Assembly: GCA_947455865.1 (NCBI GenBank) | Contig: CANGQZ010000005.1 | Coordinates: forward strand, 1-39,049 | Reading direction: 5' to 3' | DNA: 39,049 nucleotides | Origin: Sphingomonadaceae bacterium | Lineage (GTDB): Bacteria > Pseudomonadota > Alphaproteobacteria > Sphingomonadales > Sphingomonadaceae | Shown here: in pieces, positions 7,063 through 15,953 of the stretch | Layout: each line of letters starts with the position of its first letter | How positions within the stretch are numbered: position 1 is the stretch's first letter | Translations under genes and position numbers: made by a program | The notes under the pieces: model-generated | Told to the model about the DNA's origin: nothing | The model's database searches: none | Seen by the model: the letters and a program-made list of their open reading frames with translations, nothing else

Positions 7063-8700
7063 TCAGCTCATCACGAAACCTTCGTAATCGTTGGCTTTGA
7101 CCTTGCTGACCCGCTCGCGGTAGGCCGGGTTGCCGCCGTTGTAGACCAGCAGTTTGTGGCCGCGCTTCGGGCCCTTGCCGAACTCGCCCCAGAACCATGA
7201 GTTGGTGACGGTGGGCAGCAGGGTCTGCGCGGCAACGTCATAGACGTGCTGGGTCCACTCTTCGGCCTTGGCCTCGTCGGCCTCGACCCGTTCGATCCCC
7301 TGCTCGATGATCTTCGTGAACATCTCGGTCACCCAGTTGACCTGGGCTTCCGCGCAGCGCGGGATGTTGCAGTTGGTCGCGCCGTTGTGCGCGCCGACCA
7401 GCGTGAACAGGTTGGGAAACTCCGGGATCTGCAGGCCGAGATACGTGAATGGCCCATCGGCCCACGATTCCTTCAGCGTCTTGCCGCCGATGCCGTGGAT
7501 GTCCATCTGCTTCAGCCCGCCGATGATCGCATCGAACCCGGTGGCATAGATGAGGATGTCCAATTCATGGAACGCGTCACTGGTGCGGATGCCGGTCGGG
7601 GTGAATTCCTCGACCGGGGTTTCCACCAGATCCACCAGCGTAACGCTGGGCCGGTTGTACGTCTCGTAATAGCCCGATTCCATCGGCACCCGCTTCAGCC
7701 CGAAGCCGTGATCCTTGGGGATCAGCTTTTCGGCAATCTTCGGATCCTTGACGCGCTGGCGGATTTTCTTCGCAATGAAATCGGTGATGTAGCCGTTCGA
7801 AACCGGGCTGGTGAACATGTCGGCATAGTGGCCGACCCAGATCTCGAAGCCCGACTGGTTGTACACTTCCTCGAACACCGCCTCGCGCTCTTCAGCGGTG
7901 GTGCCCTCGCTGCTCGCGAACCGGAAATCGTGCTGGAAGCCCGAGGTCGTGCTTTCGCAGCGGGCGAATATGTCGTTGTACCGCGCCTTGATCTCGGCCA
8001 TCCGCTCCGGCTCGATCGGCTTGTTGCATAGCGGCGCGCACCAGTTGGGGTGGCGCTGGAACACGGTCAGGTGCTCGGCCGTCTTGCCGACTTCGGTGAT
8101 GATCTGCACCCCGGTCGAGCCGGTCCCGAACACGCCCACCCGCTTGCCGGTGAAATCCACTTCCTTGCCGCCAAAGCCGCTGCGGGCATGCGGCCAGTAA
8201 TACGAATGGTAGCTTTCGCCGCGGAACAGATCCATGCCGGGGAACGACGGCATGATCGGGTTGGACAGCGCGCCCACCGCGGTCAGCAGCCAGCGCGAGG
8301 AGAGCGCTTCGGCATTGTCGAGTTCGACCGTCCAGCTGTTTGCGGCGTTATCGAACGCGGCCTTCGTCACACGGGTGTTGAAGGTGATGTCCTTGCGCAG
8401 GTCCATCTTGTCCGCCGCGCGGCTGAAGAATTCCATCACTTCGGGCTGCGAGGCGAACTCGTTGCTCCAGTCCCACTCCTGAAGGAGATCGGGCAGGAAC
8501 GAGTAGGCATAAGTATAGCTCTCGGAATCGAGCTTGCAGCCGGGATAGCGGTTCATGTTCCAGGTGCCGCCGACATCGCCGTTCTTCTCGATGATGCGGA
8601 CGGAAAGGCCCAGCTGGCGCAGCTTCCACATCGTGTACATCCCGGTCAGTCCGGCCCCGATGATGATCGCGTCGTAATCGAACTTTGCTGCTTCTGCCAT
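7063..8700 (-). CDS. Baeyer-Villiger monooxygenase (FAD/NADPH)
   Basis: A 545-residue class B flavoprotein monooxygenase. It has the FAD Rossmann motif GAGLTG (about residues 15-20), the Baeyer-Villiger fingerprint FRGESYHSYYWP (159-170, matching FxGxxxHxxxWP), the NADPH motif GTGSTG (192-197) and the late ATGFD segment. These cytoplasmic enzymes insert oxygen next to a ketone to give an ester or lactone. The start at ATG 8700 follows AGAGGA; the longer ORF-track frame has no support. It is transcribed alone on the minus strand. With an esterase, SDRs and an ene-reductase nearby, it is the best candidate for ring expansion of a cyclic ketone. It could also act on a linear or steroid ketone. 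Confidence 0.93.
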   Translation of the reverse strand: MAEAAKFDYDAIIIGAGLTGMYTMWKLRQLGLSVRIIEKNGDVGGTWNMNRYPGCKLDSESYTYAYSFLPDLLQEWDWSNEFASQPEVMEFFSRAADKMDLRKDITFNTRVTKAAFDNAANSWTVELDNAEALSSRWLLTAVGALSNPIMPSFPGMDLFRGESYHSYYWPHARSGFGGKEVDFTGKRVGVFGTGSTGVQIITEVGKTAEHLTVFQRHPNWCAPLCNKPIEPERMAEIKARYNDIFARCESTTSGFQHDFRFASSEGTTAEEREAVFEEVYNQSGFEIWVGHYADMFTSPVSNGYITDFIAKKIRQRVKDPKIAEKLIPKDHGFGLKRVPMESGYYETYNRPSVTLVDLVETPVEEFTPTGIRTSDAFHELDILIYATGFDAIIGGLKQMDIHGIGGKTLKESWADGPFTYLGLQIPEFPNLFTLVGAHNGATNCNIPRCAEAQVNWVTEMFTKIIEQGIERVEADEAKAEEWTQHVYDVAAQTLLPTVTNSWFWGEFGKGPKRGHKLLVYNGGNPAYRERVSKVKANDYEGFVMS

Positions 8701-8812
8701 GTGGTCCTCTTGATCCCGTGCCTGCCACCTTCCGCATCGACGCGCGGGATTGGGCTTCTCCACTTATCCGAATTACTGTCGGATTTCAAAACGAATATTG
8801 CCGGGAGGAGAA

Positions 8813-9003
8813 GCCCACCCCGCTGCGCCGATGCCCACCCCGCTGCGACTAGGCGCGCCTGCGGCTCACCAAGTCTCGCGCCCCTCCCGCCTGCGGGAGG
8901 GGGAAGTATCATCCTTACTAGACTCCCGCTCATCCTGAGCTTGTCGAAGGACGGGAGGGGCAATCAGCGCAACGTTAGACTCCCCTCCCGCAGGCGGGAG
9001 GGG
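8813..9003. repeat. Palindromic and direct repeats in the BVMO-TonB gap
   Basis: The 398-bp gap 8701-9098 contains no gene. It holds two perfect palindromes with 10-bp arms, CCCCTCCCGC-CT-GCGGGAGGGG (8881-8902) and the same with an AG centre (8982-9003); they are inverted copies of each other. Between them is TCATCCTGAGCTTGTCGAAG, a segment I associate with dispersed repeats in sphingomonads and relatives. Upstream are two direct copies of GCCCACCCCGCTGCG (8813-8827 and 8833-8847). ATCCGA/TCGGAT, a 6-bp inverted repeat just before the BVMO gene (about 8766-8784), may be regulatory. Confidence 0.75.
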
Positions 9004-9048
9004 CTGGGGGTGGGCACGCGACCAACCCCAAGCCTCGCCCCCAACGAA

Positions 9049-9076
9049 AAAGGGCGCAGCTCGCGCTGCGCCCTTT
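9049..9076 (-). terminator. Rho-independent terminator of the TonB receptor gene
   Basis: A 12-bp perfect stem (AAAGGGCGCAGC/GCTGCGCCCTTT) with a 4-nt loop lies 22 bases past the TonB receptor stop and is followed by a T run on the minus strand (CTTTTTCG). Confidence 0.85.
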
Positions 9077-9098
9077 CCGTTGTCAAAGAAACCAGTGC

Positions 9099-11744
9099 TT
9101 AGCGGATCTTGAATCCAAGGGTGATCCCGTAAGTCACCGGCTTGCCGGCCAGGCGCGCCGAGCTGTCGCTCGACGGGATGACCGCAGTCCAGTAGTACTT
9201 GTTGAACAGGTTCTTGCCCCAGAGCATCACCCGCCATGCGCCGTCCGGACCTTCGTAACCAAGCCGGGCGTCGACCGTGGCATAGCCATCGATCATGTAG
9301 GGATACTTGCCCACGCCCGGAGCGATCCGATAGCGGACGTTGTCGCCCACCGGCAGGGTGGTGTCTTCGCCACCGATCGCCGCAGTCTGGTTGCTGCGGG
9401 CGCTGACGGTGAAGCCGGCGAACGGCGCGCCGCCGTTCGACAGTTGGTGACGATAATCGACGCTGACCGAGCCCGACCATTCCGGCGTGTACGGAATACG
9501 CGAACCGGCAAGGTTTTCAGTGTTCGGCGTCCCACCGGTCGGATCGAAGTTGCCCGGACGCGAGTCGATGTTGTTGTCGACGCCGCCGAAGATGTCATAG
9601 CCGGTGAACTTCGTGATCTTCGAGTTGAGGTAGGTCACCGCGCCGGTGATCGTCAGGCCTTCGACCGGACGGATCGTAGCATCGGCTTCCACACCCCAGA
9701 TGCGCGACTTGGGTACGTTGACCAGTGCGTCGAGCGTGCCGAAGATGAAGTCGAAGATCTTGCCGCGAACCTGCTTGTCCCGATAGTCCATGTAGAACCC
9801 GGCGAGGTTGAAGCTAATCTTGCCGTCCATCGCCTGCGCCTTGAGGCCGGCTTCGTAGGCAGTCACCTTCTCCTGAGTCACCGGCAGCGCCGAGGTGAAA
9901 GCAGCCGCGGCGAGTGCCGGGAAGCTGCCAGCCTTATAACCGCGCGAGACGTTGGCATAGAACAGCACCTTGTCGGTGATCTTGTAGTCCATGCCCAGAC
10001 GCCACGAGAAGTTGTGCTGCTTCAGCGTAGCTTCAAACGGGATACCTGGGACGCCGAGACCAAGGAAACCGTCGGTGGTGTAAGGCGAGGTAACGGTGAC
10101 GTCCTTCGGAATAGGCCCGACGATGCCATTGACGGAGTAGCAATCGCTCGGCCCGATCGGATCGAATTCGAACCCGGAGAGGCCGCCGATGATGTTGAAC
10201 AGCTTGTCAACGTTGCCGTTGGTGGCTGTGTAGCCGCAGTTGTAGGCCTTGATTTCGGAGTGCGTATAACGGCCCGAAGCCTTGACGGTAAACTGATCGC
10301 TCACATCGTATTCAAGGTTACCGAACACGGCGGCGTTCTTGATCTTCTGGTTCAGAATGTCGCCGCTGTGGTTGATGTAGAGGTTGTTCGAGAAGAAGTT
10401 CGAGTTGGCCCAGTAACGCAGTTGCTGGTCCTCGTGGGTCTTGCTGTCTTCATAGTTGCCGCCGATCAACCAGCGCAGCGGGCCCTTGCCATTGTTGGCA
10501 ATGCGCAGTTCCTGCGTGAAGCTCTTGATCGAACCTTCGCCGCTCTGAAGGTCATAGGCGACCAGCGCCATGCCGTCACCGTCGGTGCGCTGCTGCTGCT
10601 TGTAATCGATGTACGAGGTGAGCGAGGTGATCGTGGCAAAACCGACATCAAGGTCAGCGCGCAGCGATCCCTGAACGAACTTGCGGTTACCATAAGGGCT
10701 GAACTGGGTCGCAGTCGCGGTGGTCGGGTCGCTGACGCCGAAATTGCCCAAACCGTTTTCGCTCAGGTCAAGCGTAGCCGTGTTGGGGTCAAGCGCCTGC
10801 GCAGTCCAGTCTGCCGCACGCGAGTTGAACGGCGAGAACGGATAGCAGATCTGGCCTGAGGCACAGCCGGCCGGAGTCACCGAATAGCCGTTACGCTGCG
10901 GATCGACGAGCGGCGTGGCGTCCAGTGCCTTGCCGCCAGTGCCGATCTGCTCGTGCGTAGCGATCAGCTGCTGCGCCTGCGGTTCGGAATTGTCATGCCA
11001 GGCGTTGGCCGACAGGTTCAGCTTGAGGTTGCCCACTTCCGCTTCGATCTGGAGACGACCGGCCAGGTACGAATCCTTACCGTTGGTGTCGTTGCGGGTG
11101 TAGCTGTACTGCCAGCCATCGGCGTTGCGCGCGGTGATCGCCAGACGGGCGCGGACGTTGTCCGAGAGCGGGCCGCTGATGTAAGCATTGGCATCAACCG
11201 CGTTGAACCGGCCGAAGCTGACGTCGCCGCCGGCCTGGAAGGTCTTGGTCGGCTTGGCGGCGATGTAGTTGATCGCGCCGCCGGTGGAGTTCTGGCCGAA
11301 CAGGGTGCCCTGCGGACCCTTCAGCACTTCGATGCGCTCAAGGTCATAGGCCGAGTGCGAAGCGAGCACCGGGAACGACAGCGGCACCTGATCGACGTAG
11401 ACCGAAACCGCCGGATAGACGCCCAGCGAGCTTTCGTTGAAGCCGATGCCGCGCAGCGTGAAGATCGGGGTGTTGGTGGTCGAAGGCGTATAGATCAGGC
11501 CCGGCGCGATCCCGGCGACGTCTTCGAGCGAAGCGACGCGGCGGGTCTGCAGTTCGGCGGCGCCGATCGCGGTGATCGTCAGGCCGACCTTGCTGAGGTT
11601 TTCCTCGCGCTTGTTGGCGGTAACGACGATGTCGTTGCTGCTAGCTTCATCAGCGGCGTTCTGCGCCTCCTGCGCCTGCGCCATCGTGGGCAGGATGAGC
11701 CCCGCACACAGACCGGCCGAAACGTACAACCAGACTTTTTTCAT
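9099..11744 (-). CDS. TonB-dependent outer-membrane receptor
   Basis: An 881-residue TonB-dependent transporter. A signal peptide with cleavage after AQA (about residue 25) is followed by a DIVVTANKRE segment near the TonB box, the plug domain (RRVASLEDVAGIAPG, then LRGIGFNESS, then LERIEVLKGPQGTLFGQNSTGGAIN) and a beta-barrel ending in a terminal aromatic-poor GFKIR. It moves a ligand across the outer membrane using TonB-ExbBD energy. The start at ATG 11744 follows GGAGAGG; the ORF-track start is 12 bases earlier. In sphingomonads such receptors often import hydrophobic or plant-derived substrates. Its position among oxygenase genes suggests it takes up the substrate of this cluster. A siderophore role is possible, but no iron genes are near. 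Confidence 0.94.
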   Translation of the reverse strand: MKKVWLYVSAGLCAGLILPTMAQAQEAQNAADEASSNDIVVTANKREENLSKVGLTITAIGAAELQTRRVASLEDVAGIAPGLIYTPSTTNTPIFTLRGIGFNESSLGVYPAVSVYVDQVPLSFPVLASHSAYDLERIEVLKGPQGTLFGQNSTGGAINYIAAKPTKTFQAGGDVSFGRFNAVDANAYISGPLSDNVRARLAITARNADGWQYSYTRNDTNGKDSYLAGRLQIEAEVGNLKLNLSANAWHDNSEPQAQQLIATHEQIGTGGKALDATPLVDPQRNGYSVTPAGCASGQICYPFSPFNSRAADWTAQALDPNTATLDLSENGLGNFGVSDPTTATATQFSPYGNRKFVQGSLRADLDVGFATITSLTSYIDYKQQQRTDGDGMALVAYDLQSGEGSIKSFTQELRIANNGKGPLRWLIGGNYEDSKTHEDQQLRYWANSNFFSNNLYINHSGDILNQKIKNAAVFGNLEYDVSDQFTVKASGRYTHSEIKAYNCGYTATNGNVDKLFNIIGGLSGFEFDPIGPSDCYSVNGIVGPIPKDVTVTSPYTTDGFLGLGVPGIPFEATLKQHNFSWRLGMDYKITDKVLFYANVSRGYKAGSFPALAAAAFTSALPVTQEKVTAYEAGLKAQAMDGKISFNLAGFYMDYRDKQVRGKIFDFIFGTLDALVNVPKSRIWGVEADATIRPVEGLTITGAVTYLNSKITKFTGYDIFGGVDNNIDSRPGNFDPTGGTPNTENLAGSRIPYTPEWSGSVSVDYRHQLSNGGAPFAGFTVSARSNQTAAIGGEDTTLPVGDNVRYRIAPGVGKYPYMIDGYATVDARLGYEGPDGAWRVMLWGKNLFNKYYWTAVIPSSDSSARLAGKPVTYGITLGFKIR

Positions 11745-12534
11745 TGCCCTCTCCACTTCATCAAAAACAGTTAATCAGGTGACTTACGCGATGGTCCGAA
11801 ACGCTGCCGAAACCGGCTGTTGGATCAAGTTCGGACCGATAGTATTCCAAATGCCCAGTGAAACGCCGCGCCGATGTTCGGCTGGAATGGCTGCAAACAG
11901 CAACGCTGACGGTATCGCCCGGTCTCCTCTCCTGCCCTGTCCGCGCGCCGCCTGAAGCGGGTTCACAGACCAATTCTTATGCTCTGCAGCGGCGCATATA
12001 TCGGTTCGACCATTGCGACAATCCAAAACACGACGGCTTGTCGGTTCCGGCACACACAAACTTCTGCGCCTGTGGCAAGAATACATCGCTTTGCCGAACT
12101 GAGCCGCCGCGGCCACTTCAGCGTGCCCTCGGCACGGTGAACGCGGCGCCGCTGCCGGGGGCCACGCCAGTCAGCACCGCAGCAGCAGCGCATATCAGCC
12201 TTGATCGTGCCCGGACGGCGCCCTCGATCATCGTATCCCCCAATTCGGCCCGGGCCATGCCCATCACCGGCTATTATTTGCATCCGTGCGCGAAACACTC
12301 CGCACTGACAAGTGACTGATCCCCGCTAGTCGGAGCAGCGCGGACTGCCTTTAGCAAGCGCCCGGCGCGATGCCTTATAGCATCCCATTATGCGCGCCAT
12401 CCCGGCTTGCCATAAGCCGCAAACCCGTTCGGCTGTGCGCAGCAATTGGCGCATCGACAGCGCCCGGCGCATCCGATAGGCACTCGGAAAATGCCGCGTG
12501 GGCACCTTCGCCCCGGCCAGCACGGAGGATCGCC
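11745..12534. promoter_or_regulatory. 790-bp divergent intergenic region with inverted repeats
   Basis: I see no convincing gene in this gap between the divergent TonB receptor and ene-reductase genes. It contains an 8-bp inverted repeat GGTCCGAA (11793-11800)/TTCGGACC (11830-11837) upstream of the receptor gene. It also contains CGGTTCGACCATT (12002-12014), which shares the 12-base core GGTTCGACCATT with a site at 17593-17604 and fits the TGGTnnnACCA pattern of FadR-type GntR operators. The ribosome site GGAGG (12524-12528) belongs to the ene-reductase. Promoter boxes could not be assigned with confidence. Confidence 0.45.
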
Positions 12535-13773
12535 ATGCCCGCACATCTCAACAGCCCGTTGACCCTACCCTGCGGCGCGGTGCTGAAAAACCGCATCGCC
12601 AAGGGGGCGATGACCGAGGGGCTCGCCAACCCGCTCAATCAGGCCACCGAAGAACATGTTACGCTCTATCGCCGCTGGGCTAAGGGCGGCTGCGGCATGC
12701 TGCTGACAGGCAACGTCCAGGTCGATCGCCGCCATCTCGAACGCCCCGGCAATGTCGCGATCGACGGCAACGACGGGCTCGCCGCGTTGGCGGCTTATGC
12801 CGCGGCAGGCCGCGAGAACAACACCCACATCTGGATGCAGATCAACCACCCGGGCCGCCAGGCCGGCGTAACTGCGGAAGGGCTCGCCGGCCCCTCGGCA
12901 GGGACGTACGGTGATGCCCCGGTGCGCGCGCTTGATGGCGCAGAGGTCGAAGATCTCGTCCGGCGTTTCGTCCATGTCGCACGCACCGCGCAGCAGACCG
13001 GGTTCACCGGCGTGCAGGTCCACTCCGCGCACGGCTATCTGATGAGCCAGTTCCTCAGCCCGCTGACCAACCACCGCACCGATGCCTGGGGCGGCAGCCT
13101 GGAAAACCGGGCCCGTCTGCTGGTCGATGTCACCCGCGCGATCCGCGCTGCGGTGGGCGCGGAGTTTCCGGTCTCGGTCAAGCTCAACAGCTCGGACTTC
13201 CAGAAGGGCGGGCTGACCGAGGACGAATCCTGCGAAGTGGTCCGCTGGCTGTGCGACGCGGGGATGGACCTGCTCGAGATTTCCGGCGGCAATTACGAAT
13301 CGCAAGTGATGGTCGGCCGCGATCAAAGTGGCGAGCTGATCAGCCGCACCAAAAAGGCCTCGACCATCGCGCGCGAGGCCTACTTCCTCGAATTCGCCGC
13401 CAAGCTGCGCCCGCAGGTCACCGTGCCGCTGATGGTCACCGGCGGCTTCCGCACGCTCAGCGCGATGGAAGCGGCGCTGGCTTCAGGTGAAGTTGACGTG
13501 ATCGGCCTCGCCCGCCCGCTCTGCATCGACGCCGATCTGCCCAACCAGCTGCTCGCCGGCACCATTGCCCGCCTGCCCTCGCCCGAAGAGGAAACGACAG
13601 TCGATACCGGCTCGTCGATCGCCTATTACTTCAATCAGGTGCGCAAGCTTGCCGCCGGCGAGGACGCCGATCGCGACATTGACTGGGCCGAGCAGCTCCA
13701 GCGCCACAGCGATTTCGATGGCGCGGCCGAGGTGCGCTACCGCGCGGCGCTATCGGAGGCGGCAACAGCCTGA
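12535..13773 (+). CDS. NADH:flavin oxidoreductase, Old Yellow Enzyme family
   Basis: A 412-residue FMN-binding TIM-barrel oxidoreductase. It shows NRIAKGAMTEG near the N-terminus, MQINHPGRQ, and the signature HGYLMSQFLSPLTNHRTDAW followed by GGSLENRARL. The phosphate-binding end has VTGGFRTL and GLARPLCID. Family members reduce the C=C bond of alpha,beta-unsaturated ketones. No C-terminal FeS/FAD domain is present, so it is the short form rather than the 2,4-dienoyl-CoA reductase type. The start at ATG 12535 has GGAGG at the right distance; the 55 residues added by the ORF track are not conserved. It begins the operon ene-reductase, SDR, LLM. An enone reductase ahead of Baeyer-Villiger oxidation is the inferred role. 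Confidence 0.9.
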   Translation: MPAHLNSPLTLPCGAVLKNRIAKGAMTEGLANPLNQATEEHVTLYRRWAKGGCGMLLTGNVQVDRRHLERPGNVAIDGNDGLAALAAYAAAGRENNTHIWMQINHPGRQAGVTAEGLAGPSAGTYGDAPVRALDGAEVEDLVRRFVHVARTAQQTGFTGVQVHSAHGYLMSQFLSPLTNHRTDAWGGSLENRARLLVDVTRAIRAAVGAEFPVSVKLNSSDFQKGGLTEDESCEVVRWLCDAGMDLLEISGGNYESQVMVGRDQSGELISRTKKASTIAREAYFLEFAAKLRPQVTVPLMVTGGFRTLSAMEAALASGEVDVIGLARPLCIDADLPNQLLAGTIARLPSPEEETTVDTGSSIAYYFNQVRKLAAGEDADRDIDWAEQLQRHSDFDGAAEVRYRAALSEAATA

Positions 13774-13815
13774 GCCGGCGACAGCCTCCAGACCAACAAT
13801 AATCAGGAGAGGCAC

Positions 13816-14583
13816 ATGGCAGGAACGCCGCTGGTCGATTTCACCGGCCGCCACATCGCCGTGATCGGCGCGGCCGGAGATATCGGCTCGAGCATCGTTG
13901 CCCAGTTGCTCGATCTCGGCGGCCGGGTCACCGCGCTTGACCGGGATGCCGCCGCGCTCGGCCGGCTCGCGGCGTTGCCGGGGGCGCGAGGCGCACTGGC
14001 GACGGTCGCGGTCGATGTCGCCGACGAAGAGGCAATGGCCGCGGCCTTCGCCGGGCTTGGCCCGATTGACGGGCTGGTCAACGGCGCCGCGATCGAACAT
14101 CGCCCTGCTGCCACGCCCGAATTCGATACCACGTTGTTCCGCAAGGTGATGGACGTCAACGTCACCGGTGTGTTCCTCGGCCTCAAATACGGCATCCCGC
14201 TCTTGCGCCGGCCGGGCGGATCGGTGGTCAACTTCGGCAGCACCGGCGCGATCAAAGGCGCGAACGGGATGAGCGCTTATGTCGCCTCGAAGCACGCCGT
14301 GCTCGGCCTCACCCGCTGCGCCGCGATCGAATTCGGGCCCGAAGGCCTCCGGGTCAACGCGATCTGCCCGGGGCCGGTCGAAGGTCGCATGATCGATGCG
14401 ATCATGGGCAGCGAGCCCGGCCAGCCCTCGGCGGCGGCAGAGGCGCGCATGGCGGTCATCCCCAGCCGCCGCTTCGCCCGCCGCGAGGAGGTCGCGCGGG
14501 TCGTCGCGTTCCTGCTGTCCGACGCCTCCGAATACGTCAACGGCGCCACTTATATGGTCGATGGCGGCATTTCGGCGATTTGA
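13816..14583 (+). CDS. SDR-family oxidoreductase with NGAA in place of NNAG
   Basis: A 255-residue classical SDR with cofactor loop GAAGDIGSS, catalytic Ser in NFGSTGA, the Tyr-Lys pair in AYVASKHA and DGGISAI at the end. The usual NNAG motif reads VNGAAIEHR, so the structural Asn that shapes the active site is altered; enzymes with this change are often still active. The start follows AGGAGAGGCAC. It lies 42 bases after the ene-reductase gene and 119 bases before the second LLM gene, in the same direction. Probably an alcohol/ketone oxidoreductase of the pathway; substrate unknown. Confidence 0.88.
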   Translation: MAGTPLVDFTGRHIAVIGAAGDIGSSIVAQLLDLGGRVTALDRDAAALGRLAALPGARGALATVAVDVADEEAMAAAFAGLGPIDGLVNGAAIEHRPAATPEFDTTLFRKVMDVNVTGVFLGLKYGIPLLRRPGGSVVNFGSTGAIKGANGMSAYVASKHAVLGLTRCAAIEFGPEGLRVNAICPGPVEGRMIDAIMGSEPGQPSAAAEARMAVIPSRRFARREEVARVVAFLLSDASEYVNGATYMVDGGISAI

Positions 14584-14702
14584 TCCAACCATTCCCCGCC
14601 AGCCGATTGACACTGGCCGGAACCTCTGCGTAATTTCGACAAAACATCGGAAATCTGCGAGCCGTTCGCAAACGCGCGGCCGCCCAGCGAGGATGAGGCA
14701 CC

Positions 14703-15860
14703 ATGAAATTCATCGAAGAGCCCATGCGTTTCGGCCTGTTCTCCGGCCCGTACCATCGCCCGGACATCAGCCCGCTGATGGCCTTCCAACAGGACATGGA
14801 ACTGATCGAGAATCTTGACCGGGTCGGCTTCGATGAAGTCTGGATCGGTGAGCACCACTCCGGCGGGGTCGAAACGATCGCCTGTCCCGAACTGATGATC
14901 GCCGCTGCAGCCGAGCGGACCAAGCACATCAAGCTCGGCACCGGCGCGGTGACGATCCCCTATCACAACCCATTCCAGGTAGCCGAGCGGATCGTCCAGC
15001 TCGATTACATGACGCGCGGGCGGATGATGTTCGGCGTCGCCCCAGGCCAGCTGGTGCAGGATGCGCAGATGGTCGGGCTCGATCCGATGAACAACCGCCG
15101 CATGCTGCAGGAAGCGCTCGATGTGATCATCGCCCTGTTCAAGGGTGAAACGGTGACGAAGAAGACCGACTGGTTCAACATGGTCGAGGCGCGGCTGCAG
15201 CTGCTGCCCTATTCCAACTTCGACATGGCCTGCGTCAGCGTGATGTCGCCGTCTGGTCCGATCACCGCGGGCAAGTACGGTATGGGCATGTTGTCCGTCG
15301 CTGCAACCAATCCGATCGGCGTCGAAATGCTGCTGGAACAGTGGCAGATCGTCGAGAATGAATCGGCCAAGCATGGCCACGTCGCCAACCGGCGCGACTG
15401 GCGCCTGCTGGCGCCGATGCACATCGCCGAAACCTATGAGCAGGCGGTTGACGACGTGCGCTACGGCCTGTGCAAGATCGAAAACTACCGCGATCACATC
15501 AACCCCGGCGCGGGGATAGACTGGTCGAGCACCGAAAAGGCGGTCGAGCAGCTCAACGAGAATGGCTTCGCCGTGATCGGCACGCCTGAGATGGCGCGCA
15601 CCCAGATTCGCCGGCTGCAGGAAAAATCGGGCGGGTTCGGCTGCCTGATGCTGATGGGCGCAGATTGGGCCTCGCACTCCGCCACGCTGCACAGCCACGA
15701 ACTGTTCGCGCAGGAAGTGATCCCCTACTTCCGCAGCGGCTTCCTCGCCCCGCAAAAGAGCTTCGATGAAGTGATGGCGACCGGCTATTCCGGCGCCGAA
15801 ATCACCGCCAAGGCGCAGCAGGCGATGATCGCATCCTACAAGCAAAAAGAACACGGCTGA
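14703..15860 (+). CDS. LLM-class flavin-dependent monooxygenase, limonene monooxygenase-like
   Basis: A 385-residue luciferase-family monooxygenase. The start MKFIEEPMRFGLFSGPYHRPD, the IGEHHSGG motif near residue 50, LGTGAVTIPYHNP and GRMMFGVAPGQL are typical of the subgroup often labelled limonene 1,2-monooxygenase or alkane/terpene monooxygenase. It would consume reduced FMN and O2. GAGG lies just before the ATG. The upstream gap has ACATCGGAAAT, similar to the ATGTTCGGAAAT site near 2500. It is followed by a hairpin and then the second hydrolase gene. The terpene label is a family resemblance, not proof of substrate. Confidence 0.88.
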   Translation: MKFIEEPMRFGLFSGPYHRPDISPLMAFQQDMELIENLDRVGFDEVWIGEHHSGGVETIACPELMIAAAAERTKHIKLGTGAVTIPYHNPFQVAERIVQLDYMTRGRMMFGVAPGQLVQDAQMVGLDPMNNRRMLQEALDVIIALFKGETVTKKTDWFNMVEARLQLLPYSNFDMACVSVMSPSGPITAGKYGMGMLSVAATNPIGVEMLLEQWQIVENESAKHGHVANRRDWRLLAPMHIAETYEQAVDDVRYGLCKIENYRDHINPGAGIDWSSTEKAVEQLNENGFAVIGTPEMARTQIRRLQEKSGGFGCLMLMGADWASHSATLHSHELFAQEVIPYFRSGFLAPQKSFDEVMATGYSGAEITAKAQQAMIASYKQKEHG

Positions 15861-15880
15861 GCCCAGGACTGGGATGACAC

Positions 15881-15915
15881 CGACACTGCCGCCGGGTAAC
15901 CTTGCGGCGGTGTCG
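15881..15915 (+). terminator. Stem-loop between LLM and hydrolase genes
   Basis: A 12-bp stem with one G-U pair (CGACACTGCCGC with GCGGCGGTGTCG) and an 11-nt loop lies 20 bases after the LLM stop. No T run follows, so it may be a transcript-stability or attenuation element rather than a complete terminator. Confidence 0.45.
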
Positions 15916-15953
15916 ATAACAAGCGCCCGTGCAAGGGCGAAGAGGTGACGAGG

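Noticed and set aside
9444-10859. 471-aa plus-strand open frame
   Set aside because: Antisense of the TonB receptor gene; composition typical of a shadow frame.
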